NCBI GenBank assembly: GCA_023389425.1
Contig: JAEWEK010000383.1
Span: 1 to 15,744, forward strand
Source: Pseudomonadota bacterium
GTDB lineage: Bacteria > Pseudomonadota > Gammaproteobacteria > Burkholderiales > Burkholderiaceae_D
DNA: 15,744 nt
Direction of reading: 5' to 3'
In this document: in pieces, positions 1 through 7,314 of the stretch
Numbering within the stretch: position 1 is the first letter of the stretch
Layout: each line of letters begins with the position of its first letter
Position numbers and translations under genes: made by a program
The notes under the pieces: model-generated
Told to the model about the DNA's origin: nothing
Databases searched by the model: none
What the model saw: the letters and a program-made list of their open reading frames with translations, nothing else

Positions 1-242
1 GCGTCACCCCGCCGCAGTTCTGCCGGATCTCGTCGTTCGCCACCACCGACCTGAACCTGACCTACAAGCTGTCGAAGAACGTCACGCTGCGCGGTTCGAT
101 CCTGAACCTGTTCGACAAGCAGCCGCCGATCGACGTGGCAACCTACGGCAACTCGGGCGCACTGACGGCGTACAACGCCTCGCTGCACCAGGCTGGCGCA
201 GTGGGCCGCTTCTTCAGCGTGGGCATGAACTACCAGTTCTGA
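1..242 (+). CDS. TonB-dependent outer-membrane receptor, C-terminal fragment (5' end outside window)
   Basis: The reading frame is open from the left edge (first full codon at 3) to TGA at 240-242, giving 79 visible residues. The segment FATTDLNLTYKLSKNVTLRG followed by SILNLFDKQPP is the usual penultimate-strand pattern of TBDR barrels, with the N-[LV]-F-[DN]-K motif. The chain ends in GRFFSVGMNYQF with a terminal aromatic residue, the signal recognised by the Bam outer-membrane assembly machinery. TBDRs import siderophores, cobalamin or carbohydrates using TonB-ExbBD energy; the substrate cannot be read from this piece. Its end does not resemble the Oar-like pair downstream and is closer in style to the minus-strand receptor at the right end of the window. 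The TBDR call is confident; the subfamily is not. Confidence 0.85.
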   Translation, partial: VTPPQFCRISSFATTDLNLTYKLSKNVTLRGSILNLFDKQPPIDVATYGNSGALTAYNASLHQAGAVGRFFSVGMNYQF

Positions 243-256
243 TCCAGCGCTAGCGG

Positions 257-275
257 GCGGGGCGTTGCGCCCCGC
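257..275 (+). terminator. GC-rich hairpin after the first receptor gene
   Basis: Stem GCGGGGCG (257-264), loop TTG, stem CGCCCCGC (268-275), a perfect 8-bp stem starting 15 nt after the stop codon. No T-tract follows, so alone it is a weak intrinsic terminator. It could protect the 3' end of the mRNA or work with the second hairpin at 287-310. Confidence 0.45.
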
Positions 276-286
276 AGACACATTAC

Positions 287-318
287 AGCGGAAAGCGAAA
301 GCTTTCCGCTATTCTTTT
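287..318 (+). terminator. Probable intrinsic terminator of the first receptor gene
   Basis: A perfect 10-bp stem, AGCGGAAAGC (287-296) with GCTTTCCGCT (301-310) around a GAAA tetraloop, is followed by the T-rich run ATTCTTTT. This is the best candidate for the transcription end of the receptor at the left edge. An exact second copy of the right arm lies at 343-352. Confidence 0.65.
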
Positions 319-426
319 GTGGGTTGTCATCGTAACCATAGCGCTTTCCGCTGAAATGGCGGACTGGCGCGGGCCAGCGACAGCCGCGCCGACAGGTATT
401 GATATGCAAAATAAATGTCTGTACGA

Positions 427-454
427 CTGTCATCTTATGTCACAAAAGTGTGAC
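427..454 (+). promoter_or_regulatory. Possible regulator site: TGTCA direct repeat plus GTCACA/TGTGAC inverted repeat
   Basis: CTGTCAT (427-433) and ATGTCAC (437-443) form a direct repeat with a 10-nt period, resembling but not matching a Pho box, which uses CTGTCAT at 11-nt spacing. Overlapping it, GTCACA (439-444) and TGTGAC (449-454) form a perfect 6-bp inverted repeat around AAAG. Either may be a protein site. The distance to the proposed -35 (490-495) is larger than usual for a Pho box, so the regulator is unknown. Confidence 0.3.
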
Positions 455-489
455 GCAACCAGGCCGGTGGAAGCGGGGTATTTAACAGA

Positions 490-516
490 TTGTTGTTTTC
501 CTTCACGAATTACAAT
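490..516 (+). promoter_or_regulatory. Possible promoter of the first Oar-like receptor gene
   Basis: TTGTTG (490-495) and TACAAT (511-516) are separated by 15 nt. The -10 box matches the sigma-70 consensus at five of six positions, but the spacer is short and the -35 is only partial. Transcription from here would give a leader of about 150 nt before the start codon at 673. Confidence 0.3.
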
Positions 517-672
517 TGCTTAATAGACCTTTAATTTCCGCTATGTTTCCATCTTCGCACTCATTGACCTGTATAGACGGGTGACCGGAGAAGGTCGGAT
601 ATCCCGGCAGCAAGCCAGTGACGCGAAGCCTGCCCCAACCCGGGGCGGGGCATTACCCAAAAAGGACTACAA

Positions 673-3600
673 ATGTTACGAAAAACAGTTTTGGTACATG
701 CTTTGTCGATTGCTTTTGGCGTTGCCGCCGTTTCGGTCGCTGTTGTCCAGCCGGCCATGGCGCAGTCGAACGCTTCAGGTAACGTCTATGGCCGCGTGGA
801 CAACGCCGCCGGCGCCACGGTCGTGCTCAGCAATACCGAGACGGGCCTGCGCCGCACCGCCACGCCGGACGAGCAAGGCCGCTACCAGGCTTCCGCGCTG
901 CCTCCGGGCCACTACAAGGTCGAGCTGATGCGCAACGGCGCCGTCGCCCAGACCACGGAAGTGGACGTGCTGGTGGGCCAGGGTGTCGACGCTTCGTTCA
1001 CCGCCGCCGCCATCACCCAGGTGAAGGTGGTCGGCCACCACAGCCGCATCGACGTCACCAACGCCAACAACGGCGCCACCTTCACCGCCAAGGAACTGGC
1101 CCAGCTGCCGATCCAGCAGAACGTGGACGCGATCATCCAGCTGGCACCGAACACCACGCGCGCCGACCCGCGCTACGCGGCCGGCGCCTCGTTCGGCGGT
1201 TCCGGCGCGTCCGAGAACGCCTACTACATCAACGGCTTCCCGGTCACCAATCCGCTGACCCAGCTGGGCGCGTCCGAACTGCCGTTCGGCGCGATCTCGC
1301 AGGCCCAGATCCTGACCGGCGGTTTCGGCGCCGAGTTCGGCCGTTCGATCGGCGGCGTGGTCAACGTCACCACCAAGTCCGGTACCAACCGCTGGGAGGC
1401 CGGCGCCAGCCTGAGCACCGAGCCGTCGGGCATGCGCGCCAAGGCCCGCAACGTCTACTATGCCAACAATGGCTTCGCCACCGACGGCAAGCTGTACGCC
1501 AAGAACGACCTGACCACCGAGTCGGAAAACCGCGGCGGCTTCTATATCGGCGGCCCGATCATCCAGGACAAGCTGTTCATGTTCCTGTCGGCCGAGCAGA
1601 TCAACCACAAGCGCGACGGCGTGGCCCGCACCAACGAGTCGGCCGCTTCCACCTCGGCGCAATCGGGCTGGCTGGACCGCAAGGACAAGACCACCCGCTA
1701 CGTCGCCAAGTTCGACTGGAACATCACCGACGCCCACCGCCTCGAGTGGACCAGCATCGGCGACAAGCCGGAGTCGGACCTGCTGTATTCCGGCTTCAGC
1801 TACGCGACGCTGCAGCGCATGGCAGCCACCATCCCGTCCGGCGGCCACTACGAGAGCGTGGCCAACATCACCCCGACCATCGGCGCCAAGACCAATATCC
1901 TGCGCTACACCGGCAACCTGACCGACGACATCACGCTGCAGATCATGCACGGCCAGAACACGACCGACCACGTCAACAGCCGCCTGGGCTACAACCCGGC
2001 GGTTCCGGGCATCGTGGCGACGCCGGATGCGCAGGCCCCGGGCTTCACCTATAACAACCCGCAGCCGTACGCGGGCCAGAACCTGGACGCCACCAACTCC
2101 TCCGACAAGGTCAAGGCCACCAAGGTCGACCTCGAGTGGAAGCTGGGCAACCACACGCTGCACGCCGGCCTGGACGACATCAAGCTGTCCTCGTTCGGCG
2201 CCGGTAACGCCACCGCCGGCGGCTTCACCTGGTCCTACTTCCACACCGACGACCCCAACGGCATTTCCTCGCTGACGGGCTACAAGACCAAGATCAACAA
2301 TGGTTCCGGCCCGCTGGCAGCGGCCGGCTACTACGTGCGCAAGCAGATCTTCGGCGACATCACCGCCGCGTATTCGGACCAGTCGGCCCAGTACATCGAG
2401 GACAAGTGGCAAGTCACCAAGGACTTGCTGGTCACCCCGGGCCTGCGCATCGAGCAGTACAAGAACCGCAACGGCAACGGCGAAACCTTCCTCAGCATGA
2501 ACAACCAGATCAACCCGCGCCTGCAGGCGGTCTGGGATACCTACGGCGATGCCAGCCTGAAGGTGTTCGGCTCGGTGGGCCGCTACTCGATCCAGATCCC
2601 GACCCACATCGCGGTGCGCGGAGCGTCGATCTCGACCTATATCCGCCAGTACTACACCTATACCGGCGTGGCGGCGGACGGCCAGCCGACCGGCCTGACC
2701 GCACTGAGTCCGATCGTGTCGCCTGACAACGAGTTCGGCCAGACCAAGCTGGCGCAGACGGTGGCGGCGCAGAACCTGAAGCCGTCCTACCAGGACGAGA
2801 TCACGTTCGGCTTCGAGCGTGCCTACTCGCCCGAGATGAACTTCGGCGCCAAGTTCACCTACCGCACCCTGAAGTCGACCATCGACGACTGGTGCGACGA
2901 GCGTCCGTTCGATGCCTACGCGGCCGCGCACAAAATCGACACCAGCAACTGGAGCGGCTTCGCCTGCGCCTCGATCAACCCGGGCGAGACCAACAACTTC
3001 CTGGTCGACTTCTCCGGCACCGGCAAGAACCTGACCCCGGTCTCGTTCACCATGCAGGACATGGGCTTCAAGGAGAAGGCCAAGCGCACCTACACCGCGC
3101 TCGACCTGTACCTCGAGCACCCGATGCGCAACGGCTGGTACGGCCGCGTGAACTACACCTGGTCGAAGAACAAGGGCAATACCGAGGGCCAGACCCTGTC
3201 GGCCGTGGCCCAGACCGACGTGGCCGCGACCCAGACCTGGGACCACTACGAGATCATGGAGTACGCCAACGGCCTGCTGCCGAACGACCGTACGCACCAG
3301 ATCAAGGCCTTCGGCTACTGGGAAGTGGTACCGCAGTGGATCTTGGGTGGCAACTTCCTGGCAGCATCGGGCGCCCCGATCACCTGCCTGGGCACCTATC
3401 CGGAAGCCCTGCAGACGGCCGGTTTCCCGGACTACGGTGCGGCTTACCACTACTGCTTCGGCCCGAACGGCAAGAACCCGCCGTCGCCGCCGGGTGCGGC
3501 CGGCAGGCTGCCGTGGGACGTACGCATGGACGCTTCGCTCACCTTCCGTCCGGCCGCGGTCAAGGGCCTGTCGCTCAAGATGGACGTGTTCAACGTGTTC

Positions 3601-3747
3601 AACAAGCAGACCGTGCAGCAGATCGACCAGCTGTACAACCTGGACGACGGCAGCCGTTCGCCGACTTATGGCACCCCGGGCGCCTTCGTCGGCTACACCT
3701 CGCCGCGCACCCTCAAGTTCACGGTGGAGTACAACCACGCCTTCTGA
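673..3747 (+). CDS. Oar-like TonB-dependent outer-membrane receptor, copy 1
   Basis: This 1024-aa precursor has a Sec signal peptide at residues 1-30, cleaved after AMA before QSNASG. Residues about 33-110 form a small beta domain of the carboxypeptidase-regulatory type (GRYQASALPPGHYKVEL is typical). The plug spans about 125-240 and includes ENAYYINGFPVTNPLTQLG, GGFGAEFGRSIGGVVNVTTK and SGTN. The remainder is a long 22-strand-type barrel ending TLKFTVEYNHAF. This order is that of Oar-family TBDRs, named after the Myxococcus protein linked to protease export; substrates in most bacteria are unknown. Four Cys codons (residues 741, 765, 905, 928) form two closely spaced pairs in likely surface loops and recur in copy 2. 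The start is supported by AAAGGA about 6 nt upstream. The first 15 codons are markedly AT-rich compared with the rest. A terminator follows, so the gene is probably its own transcription unit. Confidence 0.9.
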   Translation: MLRKTVLVHALSIAFGVAAVSVAVVQPAMAQSNASGNVYGRVDNAAGATVVLSNTETGLRRTATPDEQGRYQASALPPGHYKVELMRNGAVAQTTEVDVLVGQGVDASFTAAAITQVKVVGHHSRIDVTNANNGATFTAKELAQLPIQQNVDAIIQLAPNTTRADPRYAAGASFGGSGASENAYYINGFPVTNPLTQLGASELPFGAISQAQILTGGFGAEFGRSIGGVVNVTTKSGTNRWEAGASLSTEPSGMRAKARNVYYANNGFATDGKLYAKNDLTTESENRGGFYIGGPIIQDKLFMFLSAEQINHKRDGVARTNESAASTSAQSGWLDRKDKTTRYVAKFDWNITDAHRLEWTSIGDKPESDLLYSGFSYATLQRMAATIPSGGHYESVANITPTIGAKTNILRYTGNLTDDITLQIMHGQNTTDHVNSRLGYNPAVPGIVATPDAQAPGFTYNNPQPYAGQNLDATNSSDKVKATKVDLEWKLGNHTLHAGLDDIKLSSFGAGNATAGGFTWSYFHTDDPNGISSLTGYKTKINNGSGPLAAAGYYVRKQIFGDITAAYSDQSAQYIEDKWQVTKDLLVTPGLRIEQYKNRNGNGETFLSMNNQINPRLQAVWDTYGDASLKVFGSVGRYSIQIPTHIAVRGASISTYIRQYYTYTGVAADGQPTGLTALSPIVSPDNEFGQTKLAQTVAAQNLKPSYQDEITFGFERAYSPEMNFGAKFTYRTLKSTIDDWCDERPFDAYAAAHKIDTSNWSGFACASINPGETNNFLVDFSGTGKNLTPVSFTMQDMGFKEKAKRTYTALDLYLEHPMRNGWYGRVNYTWSKNKGNTEGQTLSAVAQTDVAATQTWDHYEIMEYANGLLPNDRTHQIKAFGYWEVVPQWILGGNFLAASGAPITCLGTYPEALQTAGFPDYGAAYHYCFGPNGKNPPSPPGAAGRLPWDVRMDASLTFRPAAVKGLSLKMDVFNVFNKQTVQQIDQLYNLDDGSRSPTYGTPGAFVGYTSPRTLKFTVEYNHAF

Positions 3748-3767
3748 TCGGATTTCACGATCCGCAC

Positions 3768-3794
3768 AAACCGCCCTTCGGGGCGGTTTTTTTT
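3768..3794 (+). terminator. Intrinsic terminator of Oar-like copy 1
   Basis: Stem AAACCGCCC (3768-3776), TTCG tetraloop, stem GGGCGGTTT (3781-3789) and a run of Ts to 3794. It lies 20 nt after the stop codon and is a textbook rho-independent terminator. A small inverted repeat, GATCG/CGATC (3746-3762), precedes it. Confidence 0.9.
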
Positions 3795-3932
3795 ATGCGT
3801 GCGCGCCGGACACAGGCATGCGCTGGGCCGCGTCCAGGCGATCCGAACGGGCCGTGGGATTGCTTTTCTTCCAAATTTTGTATCGTTGTTGTGCACATGT
3901 GTTGTATCCATGCATATGGGCAATTGGCAAAG

Positions 3933-3962
3933 TTGACACATTGTTTCTCGCTATGGTCTTAT
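3933..3962 (+). promoter_or_regulatory. Probable sigma-70-type promoter of Oar-like copy 2
   Basis: A perfect -35 hexamer TTGACA (3933-3938) is followed after 18 nt by TCTTAT (3957-3962), which matches the -10 consensus at four of six positions. An alternative -10, TATGTT (3960-3965), has an overlong spacer. Initiation near 3969 would give a leader of about 160 nt whose 5' end folds into the hairpin at 3974-3996. Confidence 0.45.
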
Positions 3963-3973
3963 GTTGCATTCAA

Positions 3974-4021
3974 TTTCTTTGTCATACACAAAGAGAATGA
4001 ATTTTTCACCTGCCGGTGAAA
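3974..4021 (+). promoter_or_regulatory. Two hairpins / inverted repeats at the 5' end of the copy 2 leader
   Basis: TCTTTGT (3976-3982) pairs with ACAAAGA (3988-3994) around CATAC, extendable by two pairs including one G-U. TTTCACC (4004-4010) pairs perfectly with GGTGAAA (4015-4021) around TGCC. Right after a probable promoter, they could be operator half-sites acting as DNA, or RNA hairpins that stabilise the transcript. No T-tract follows, so neither is a terminator. Confidence 0.35.
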
Positions 4022-4128
4022 GAGAGAAAAAGGTAGTGGGACTACTAGCCGTAAAGTGATTGAAAACGTAAAACCATACCCCGGCCGAAGCTTCTTCTCC
4101 GCGGTAAATTAATAGGAAATCACAAAAA

Positions 4129-7100
4129 ATGTTGAGAAAAACTGTCGTAGCACGTGCCCTGTCAATCGCATTTTCCGGCGTCGCCCTGAGCGCCGCCGTG
4201 GTGGCGCCCGTCATGGCACAGTCGAACGCGTCCGGTAGCATCTACGGCCGCGCCGATGCCGCCGCCGGCGCAACCATCAATGTGACCAGCACCGAAACCG
4301 GCCTGAAGCGCTCGATGACGGCTGACGCCAACGGCCGCTTCCAGTTCACGTCCATGCCGATCGGCCACTACAAGGTCGAGATGGTCAAGAACGGCAAGGT
4401 CCAGAGCACGACCGAAGTGGACGTGTTTGCCGGCCAGGGTGTGGACGCCAACTTCGCGCCCGCAGCGACCTCGACGGTGCTGATCACCGGCCGCCGTTCG
4501 CGCATCGACGTGTCGAACACCAACAACGGTGCGACCTTCACGGCCAAGGAGCTGAATACCCTGCCGGTGGCGCGCAACGTCGACGCCATCATCCAGCTGG
4601 CCCCGAACACCACCACCGTCGACTCGCGCTACGGCGGCGGCGCCTCGATCGGCGGCGGCGCCGCGTCCGAGAACGCCTACTACATCAACGGCTTCCCGGT
4701 CACCAACCCGCTGACCCAGCTCGGCGGCGCAGAGCTGCCGTTCGGCGCGATCGCCCAGGCTTCGGTCCTGACCGGCGGCTTCGGTGCCGAGTTCGGCCGT
4801 TCCGCAGGCGGCGTGGTCAACATCACCACCAAGAGCGGTACCAACAACTGGGAAGCCGGGGTGATGACTTACATCGACCCGAGCGGCATGCGCGGCAAGT
4901 ATCGCGACATCTACTACGCGAACACCGGCGCCAACGCGCTCACCGACAACACCCTGTACCTGCGCCGGTCGGACAACACCCTGACCCAGAAGATGTACGG
5001 CGCCTACGTCGGCGGCCCGCTGATCAAGGACAAGCTGTTCGCCTTCATTTCGGCTGAAGAAACCCAGAGTCTGCAGGGCCTCGTGACCGGCACCACCGCC
5101 GCCAACCAGACCAACGTCCAGACCTCCGGCTACACCAAGCGCGACACCAGCGTGCGCCGCCACATGGAGAAGGTCGACTGGAACATCACCGACGATCACC
5201 GTCTCGAGTTCACCTTCCTGGGTGACAACACCTACTACGATGACCGCCTGCAGGGGTACAACTACGCGACCCACGCCGTCAACGGCAACGTCGTGTCGAC
5301 CCAGCACTTCCACAACCCGCCGGCGAGCGGCAACGGCATTGACGCGCAGATCTGGCGCTACGTCGGCAACCTGACCGACAACCTGACCCTGACGGTGCTG
5401 AGCGGCCGCAGCAAGTCGGACCACACCAACACCTTCGACGGCTACGACATCAACAAGCCGCTGTACCAGATCACCCAGACTGCCGGCGCAGGCGGCCACA
5501 GCGCGGCGTTCCCTGGCTTTAACTACACCAGCCCGCAGTTCCTGAGCGGCACCATCATCGCTCCGGGCGCCCAAGACCAGATCAAGTCGAACCGTGTTGA
5601 CCTGGAATGGAAACTCGGCGACCACACGCTGCGTGCCGGTCTGGACGACAACAAGCTGATCTCGCTGAACGCGGGTGAGATGTATGCCGGCGGCGGTATC
5701 TGGAACTACCGTTGGTCCACCCCGGGCAGCAAGCCGACCCTCCCGGACGGCACCGTGCCGACGATCGGCGCCGGCGCTCCTGCAGGCAGCCCGTACGCAC
5801 AGGGTTACTACGTCCGCGAGATCAAGTTCAACACGGTCACCAACACCTACTCGAACCAGTCGGCGCAGTACATCGAAGACCGGTGGCAGGCGACCAAGAA
5901 CCTGCTGATCACGGGCGGCTTGCGTATCGAGCAGATGGAAAACCTGAACGGCGACCAGCAGGTCTTCCTGAAGGTGAAGAAGCAGTACAACCCACGCCTG
6001 TCGGCATCGTGGGACGTGAACGGCGACTCGACCTTCAAGGTGTTCGGCAGCGCCGGCCGTTACAGCCTGCAGATCCCGACCCACATCTCGGTGCGTGGCG
6101 CCAGCCGCTCGTTGAACACGACCCAGTACTTCACCTACACTGGTACCGATGCCAACGGCAACCCGACCGGCCTGCAGCCGATCACCGCCAAGCCGTTCTC
6201 GTCCAACAACGAGTACTACCAGCAGAAGGACTACCTGAGCGTGGCGGCCAAGGACATCAAGCCGACCTACCAGGACGAGATCACCCTGGGCCTGGAGAAG
6301 TCGTATTCGCCTAGCCTGACCTTCGGCGCCAAGTTCACCTACCGTACCCTGAAGTCGACCATCGACGACTGGTGCGACGGCGGCGTGATCGACGCCTGGG
6401 CCGCGAAGAACAACGTGAGCGAAGCCAACTACGACGGCTTCGGTTGCGCATCGTTCAACCCGGGCATGACCAACACCTTCCTGATCGACTTCAACAACGC
6501 CAACCCGGCACTGGCCGGCAAGTCGCACACCGAAGTGACGATCCCGTGGTCCGATTTCGGCATGCCGAAACCGAAGCGCATCTACGAGGCACTCGACGTG
6601 TTCGCCGAGCACCCGTACCGCGACGGCTGGTATGGCAAGATCAACTACACCTGGTCGAAGAACACGGGTAACACCGAAGGCCAGACCCTGTCGGACGTGG
6701 GCCAGACCGACGTGGCGGCAACCCAGACCTGGGACTTCTCCCAGATCATGGAATACGCCGACGGCCTGCTGCCGAATAACCGCACGCACCAGATCAAGGC
6801 GTTCGGTTACTGGGACATCACGCCTGAGTGGACCGTGGGCGCGAACACGCTGCTCGCTTCCGGCCGTCCGAAGAACTGCCTGGGCGAGTACCCGCTGGGC
6901 GGCGGCAAGTACACCGGTTTCGGCTACGGCTCGTCGTTCCACTACTGCAACGGTGTTCCGTCGCCGCGCGGCACCGCCGGCACGCTGCCGTGGACCACGC
7001 GTCTCGACCTGAACGTGGCTTACAAGGCACCGTTCCTGAAAGGCCTGCAATTCAAGGTGAACGTGTTCAACGTGATGAACAAGCAGATTCCGCAGACCGT

Positions 7101-7221
7101 GAACGAGCAGTACAACGACGGCTCTGGCGGCAACGTGGTCAGCACGGCGTACGGTCGCGTCATCTCGTACACCTCGCCGCGTTACGTGCGCTTCACCGCG
7201 CAGTACGACGTCAAGTTCTGA
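4129..7221 (+). CDS. Oar-like TonB-dependent outer-membrane receptor, copy 2
   Basis: This 1030-aa paralogue of the gene at 673 aligns with it without gaps through the first 240 or so residues and shares all domains: Sec signal peptide 1-30 (VMA before QSNASG), regulatory-like beta domain about 33-110, plug about 125-240 with ENAYYINGFPVTNPLTQLGG and GGVVNITTKSGTN, then the barrel ending RFTAQYDVKF. The Cys pairs are conserved with the same spacing (749/773 and 917/940). Differences concentrate in likely surface loops, for example about 255-300, 375-400 and 440-470, as expected if the copies recognise different ligands. TGA at the end is followed directly by an in-frame TAG. The promoter and leader are separate from copy 1. 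Two terminator-like hairpins and the first Sel1 gene follow. The cargo is unknown. Confidence 0.9.
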   Translation: MLRKTVVARALSIAFSGVALSAAVVAPVMAQSNASGSIYGRADAAAGATINVTSTETGLKRSMTADANGRFQFTSMPIGHYKVEMVKNGKVQSTTEVDVFAGQGVDANFAPAATSTVLITGRRSRIDVSNTNNGATFTAKELNTLPVARNVDAIIQLAPNTTTVDSRYGGGASIGGGAASENAYYINGFPVTNPLTQLGGAELPFGAIAQASVLTGGFGAEFGRSAGGVVNITTKSGTNNWEAGVMTYIDPSGMRGKYRDIYYANTGANALTDNTLYLRRSDNTLTQKMYGAYVGGPLIKDKLFAFISAEETQSLQGLVTGTTAANQTNVQTSGYTKRDTSVRRHMEKVDWNITDDHRLEFTFLGDNTYYDDRLQGYNYATHAVNGNVVSTQHFHNPPASGNGIDAQIWRYVGNLTDNLTLTVLSGRSKSDHTNTFDGYDINKPLYQITQTAGAGGHSAAFPGFNYTSPQFLSGTIIAPGAQDQIKSNRVDLEWKLGDHTLRAGLDDNKLISLNAGEMYAGGGIWNYRWSTPGSKPTLPDGTVPTIGAGAPAGSPYAQGYYVREIKFNTVTNTYSNQSAQYIEDRWQATKNLLITGGLRIEQMENLNGDQQVFLKVKKQYNPRLSASWDVNGDSTFKVFGSAGRYSLQIPTHISVRGASRSLNTTQYFTYTGTDANGNPTGLQPITAKPFSSNNEYYQQKDYLSVAAKDIKPTYQDEITLGLEKSYSPSLTFGAKFTYRTLKSTIDDWCDGGVIDAWAAKNNVSEANYDGFGCASFNPGMTNTFLIDFNNANPALAGKSHTEVTIPWSDFGMPKPKRIYEALDVFAEHPYRDGWYGKINYTWSKNTGNTEGQTLSDVGQTDVAATQTWDFSQIMEYADGLLPNNRTHQIKAFGYWDITPEWTVGANTLLASGRPKNCLGEYPLGGGKYTGFGYGSSFHYCNGVPSPRGTAGTLPWTTRLDLNVAYKAPFLKGLQFKVNVFNVMNKQIPQTVNEQYNDGSGGNVVSTAYGRVISYTSPRYVRFTAQYDVKF

Positions 7222-7234
7222 TAGTCCGCGGCAG

Positions 7235-7255
7235 CCGGAGTCCTCGTGGCTCCGG
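7235..7255 (+). terminator. First of two hairpins after Oar-like copy 2
   Basis: CCGGAG (7235-7240) and CTCCGG (7250-7255) form a perfect 6-bp stem with a 9-nt loop, followed only by TTTCC. It is weaker than the next hairpin and may assist it or cap the 3' end of the mRNA. Confidence 0.4.
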
Positions 7256-7264
7256 TTTCCTGGC

Positions 7265-7296
7265 AAACCGCGGGCGCGAGCCCGCGGTTTTTTTTT
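7265..7296 (+). terminator. Strong intrinsic terminator between Oar-like copy 2 and the first Sel1 gene
   Basis: Stem AAACCGCGGGC (7265-7275), loop GCGA, stem GCCCGCGGTTT (7280-7290) and continuous Ts to 7296: a perfect 11-bp stem with a 9-nt T-run. The ribosome binding site of the next gene begins at 7302, so this terminator sits directly in the path to the Sel1 gene. Confidence 0.9.
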
Positions 7297-7301
7297 GACC
7301 T

Positions 7302-7307
7302 GGAGAG
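7302..7307 (+). promoter_or_regulatory. Ribosome binding site that fixes the start of the first Sel1 gene
   Basis: GGAGAG, 7 nt before the ATG at 7315. The frame is also open upstream to an ATG at 7246, but that start would translate through the terminator hairpin and lacks a signal peptide at the N-terminus. The 7315 start gives a clean signal peptide and matches the paralogue at 8293. Confidence 0.8.
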
Positions 7308-7314
7308 AATTCGT

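Larger units (their letters stand above)
243..672. other. 430-bp intergenic region upstream of the first Oar-like gene
   Basis: No convincing gene is seen here. The region holds the two hairpins at 257-275 and 287-310; three direct copies of TTTCCGCT (303-310, 345-352, 535-542); a TGTCA-type motif cluster at 427-454; a possible promoter with TTGTTG at 490-495 and TACAAT at 511-516; and a GC-rich, potentially folded leader at about 560-655 just before the ribosome binding site of the gene at 673. The middle part is AT-richer than the flanking genes, as expected for a control region. Confidence 0.6.
3748..4128. other. 381-bp spacer between the two Oar-like genes
   Basis: No gene is seen. The spacer starts with the terminator of copy 1 (3768-3794), then turns AT-rich from about 3860. 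It contains the 8-bp palindrome CACATGTG (3894-3901), a consensus -35 box at 3933-3938, and two hairpins in the presumed leader (3974-3996 and 4004-4021). The ribosome binding site AGGA (4114-4117) is 11 nt from the ATG at 4129, rather far. Apart from the coding start, the spacer shows no obvious similarity to the 243-672 region, so the two receptors are probably controlled separately. Confidence 0.6.

Noticed and set aside
317..523. A 68-codon frame with four Cys in the intergenic region before Oar-like copy 1
   Set aside because: It uses a TTG start with no ribosome binding site, begins inside the T-tract of a terminator, and overlaps the proposed promoter. Nothing supports translation.
582..660. 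Cobalamin or c-di-GMP-I riboswitch in the copy 1 leader
   Set aside because: GACGCGAAGCC resembles part of the c-di-GMP-I core and AAGCCTGCC resembles part of the B12 box, but the adjoining conserved stems and loops are missing, including the P2 hairpin of c-di-GMP-I and the 5' half of the cobalamin aptamer.
7246..7314. Upstream ATG at 7246 as the start of the first Sel1 gene
   Set aside because: Translation would run through the terminator hairpin, the N-terminus would hide the signal peptide, and the paralogue has no such extension.
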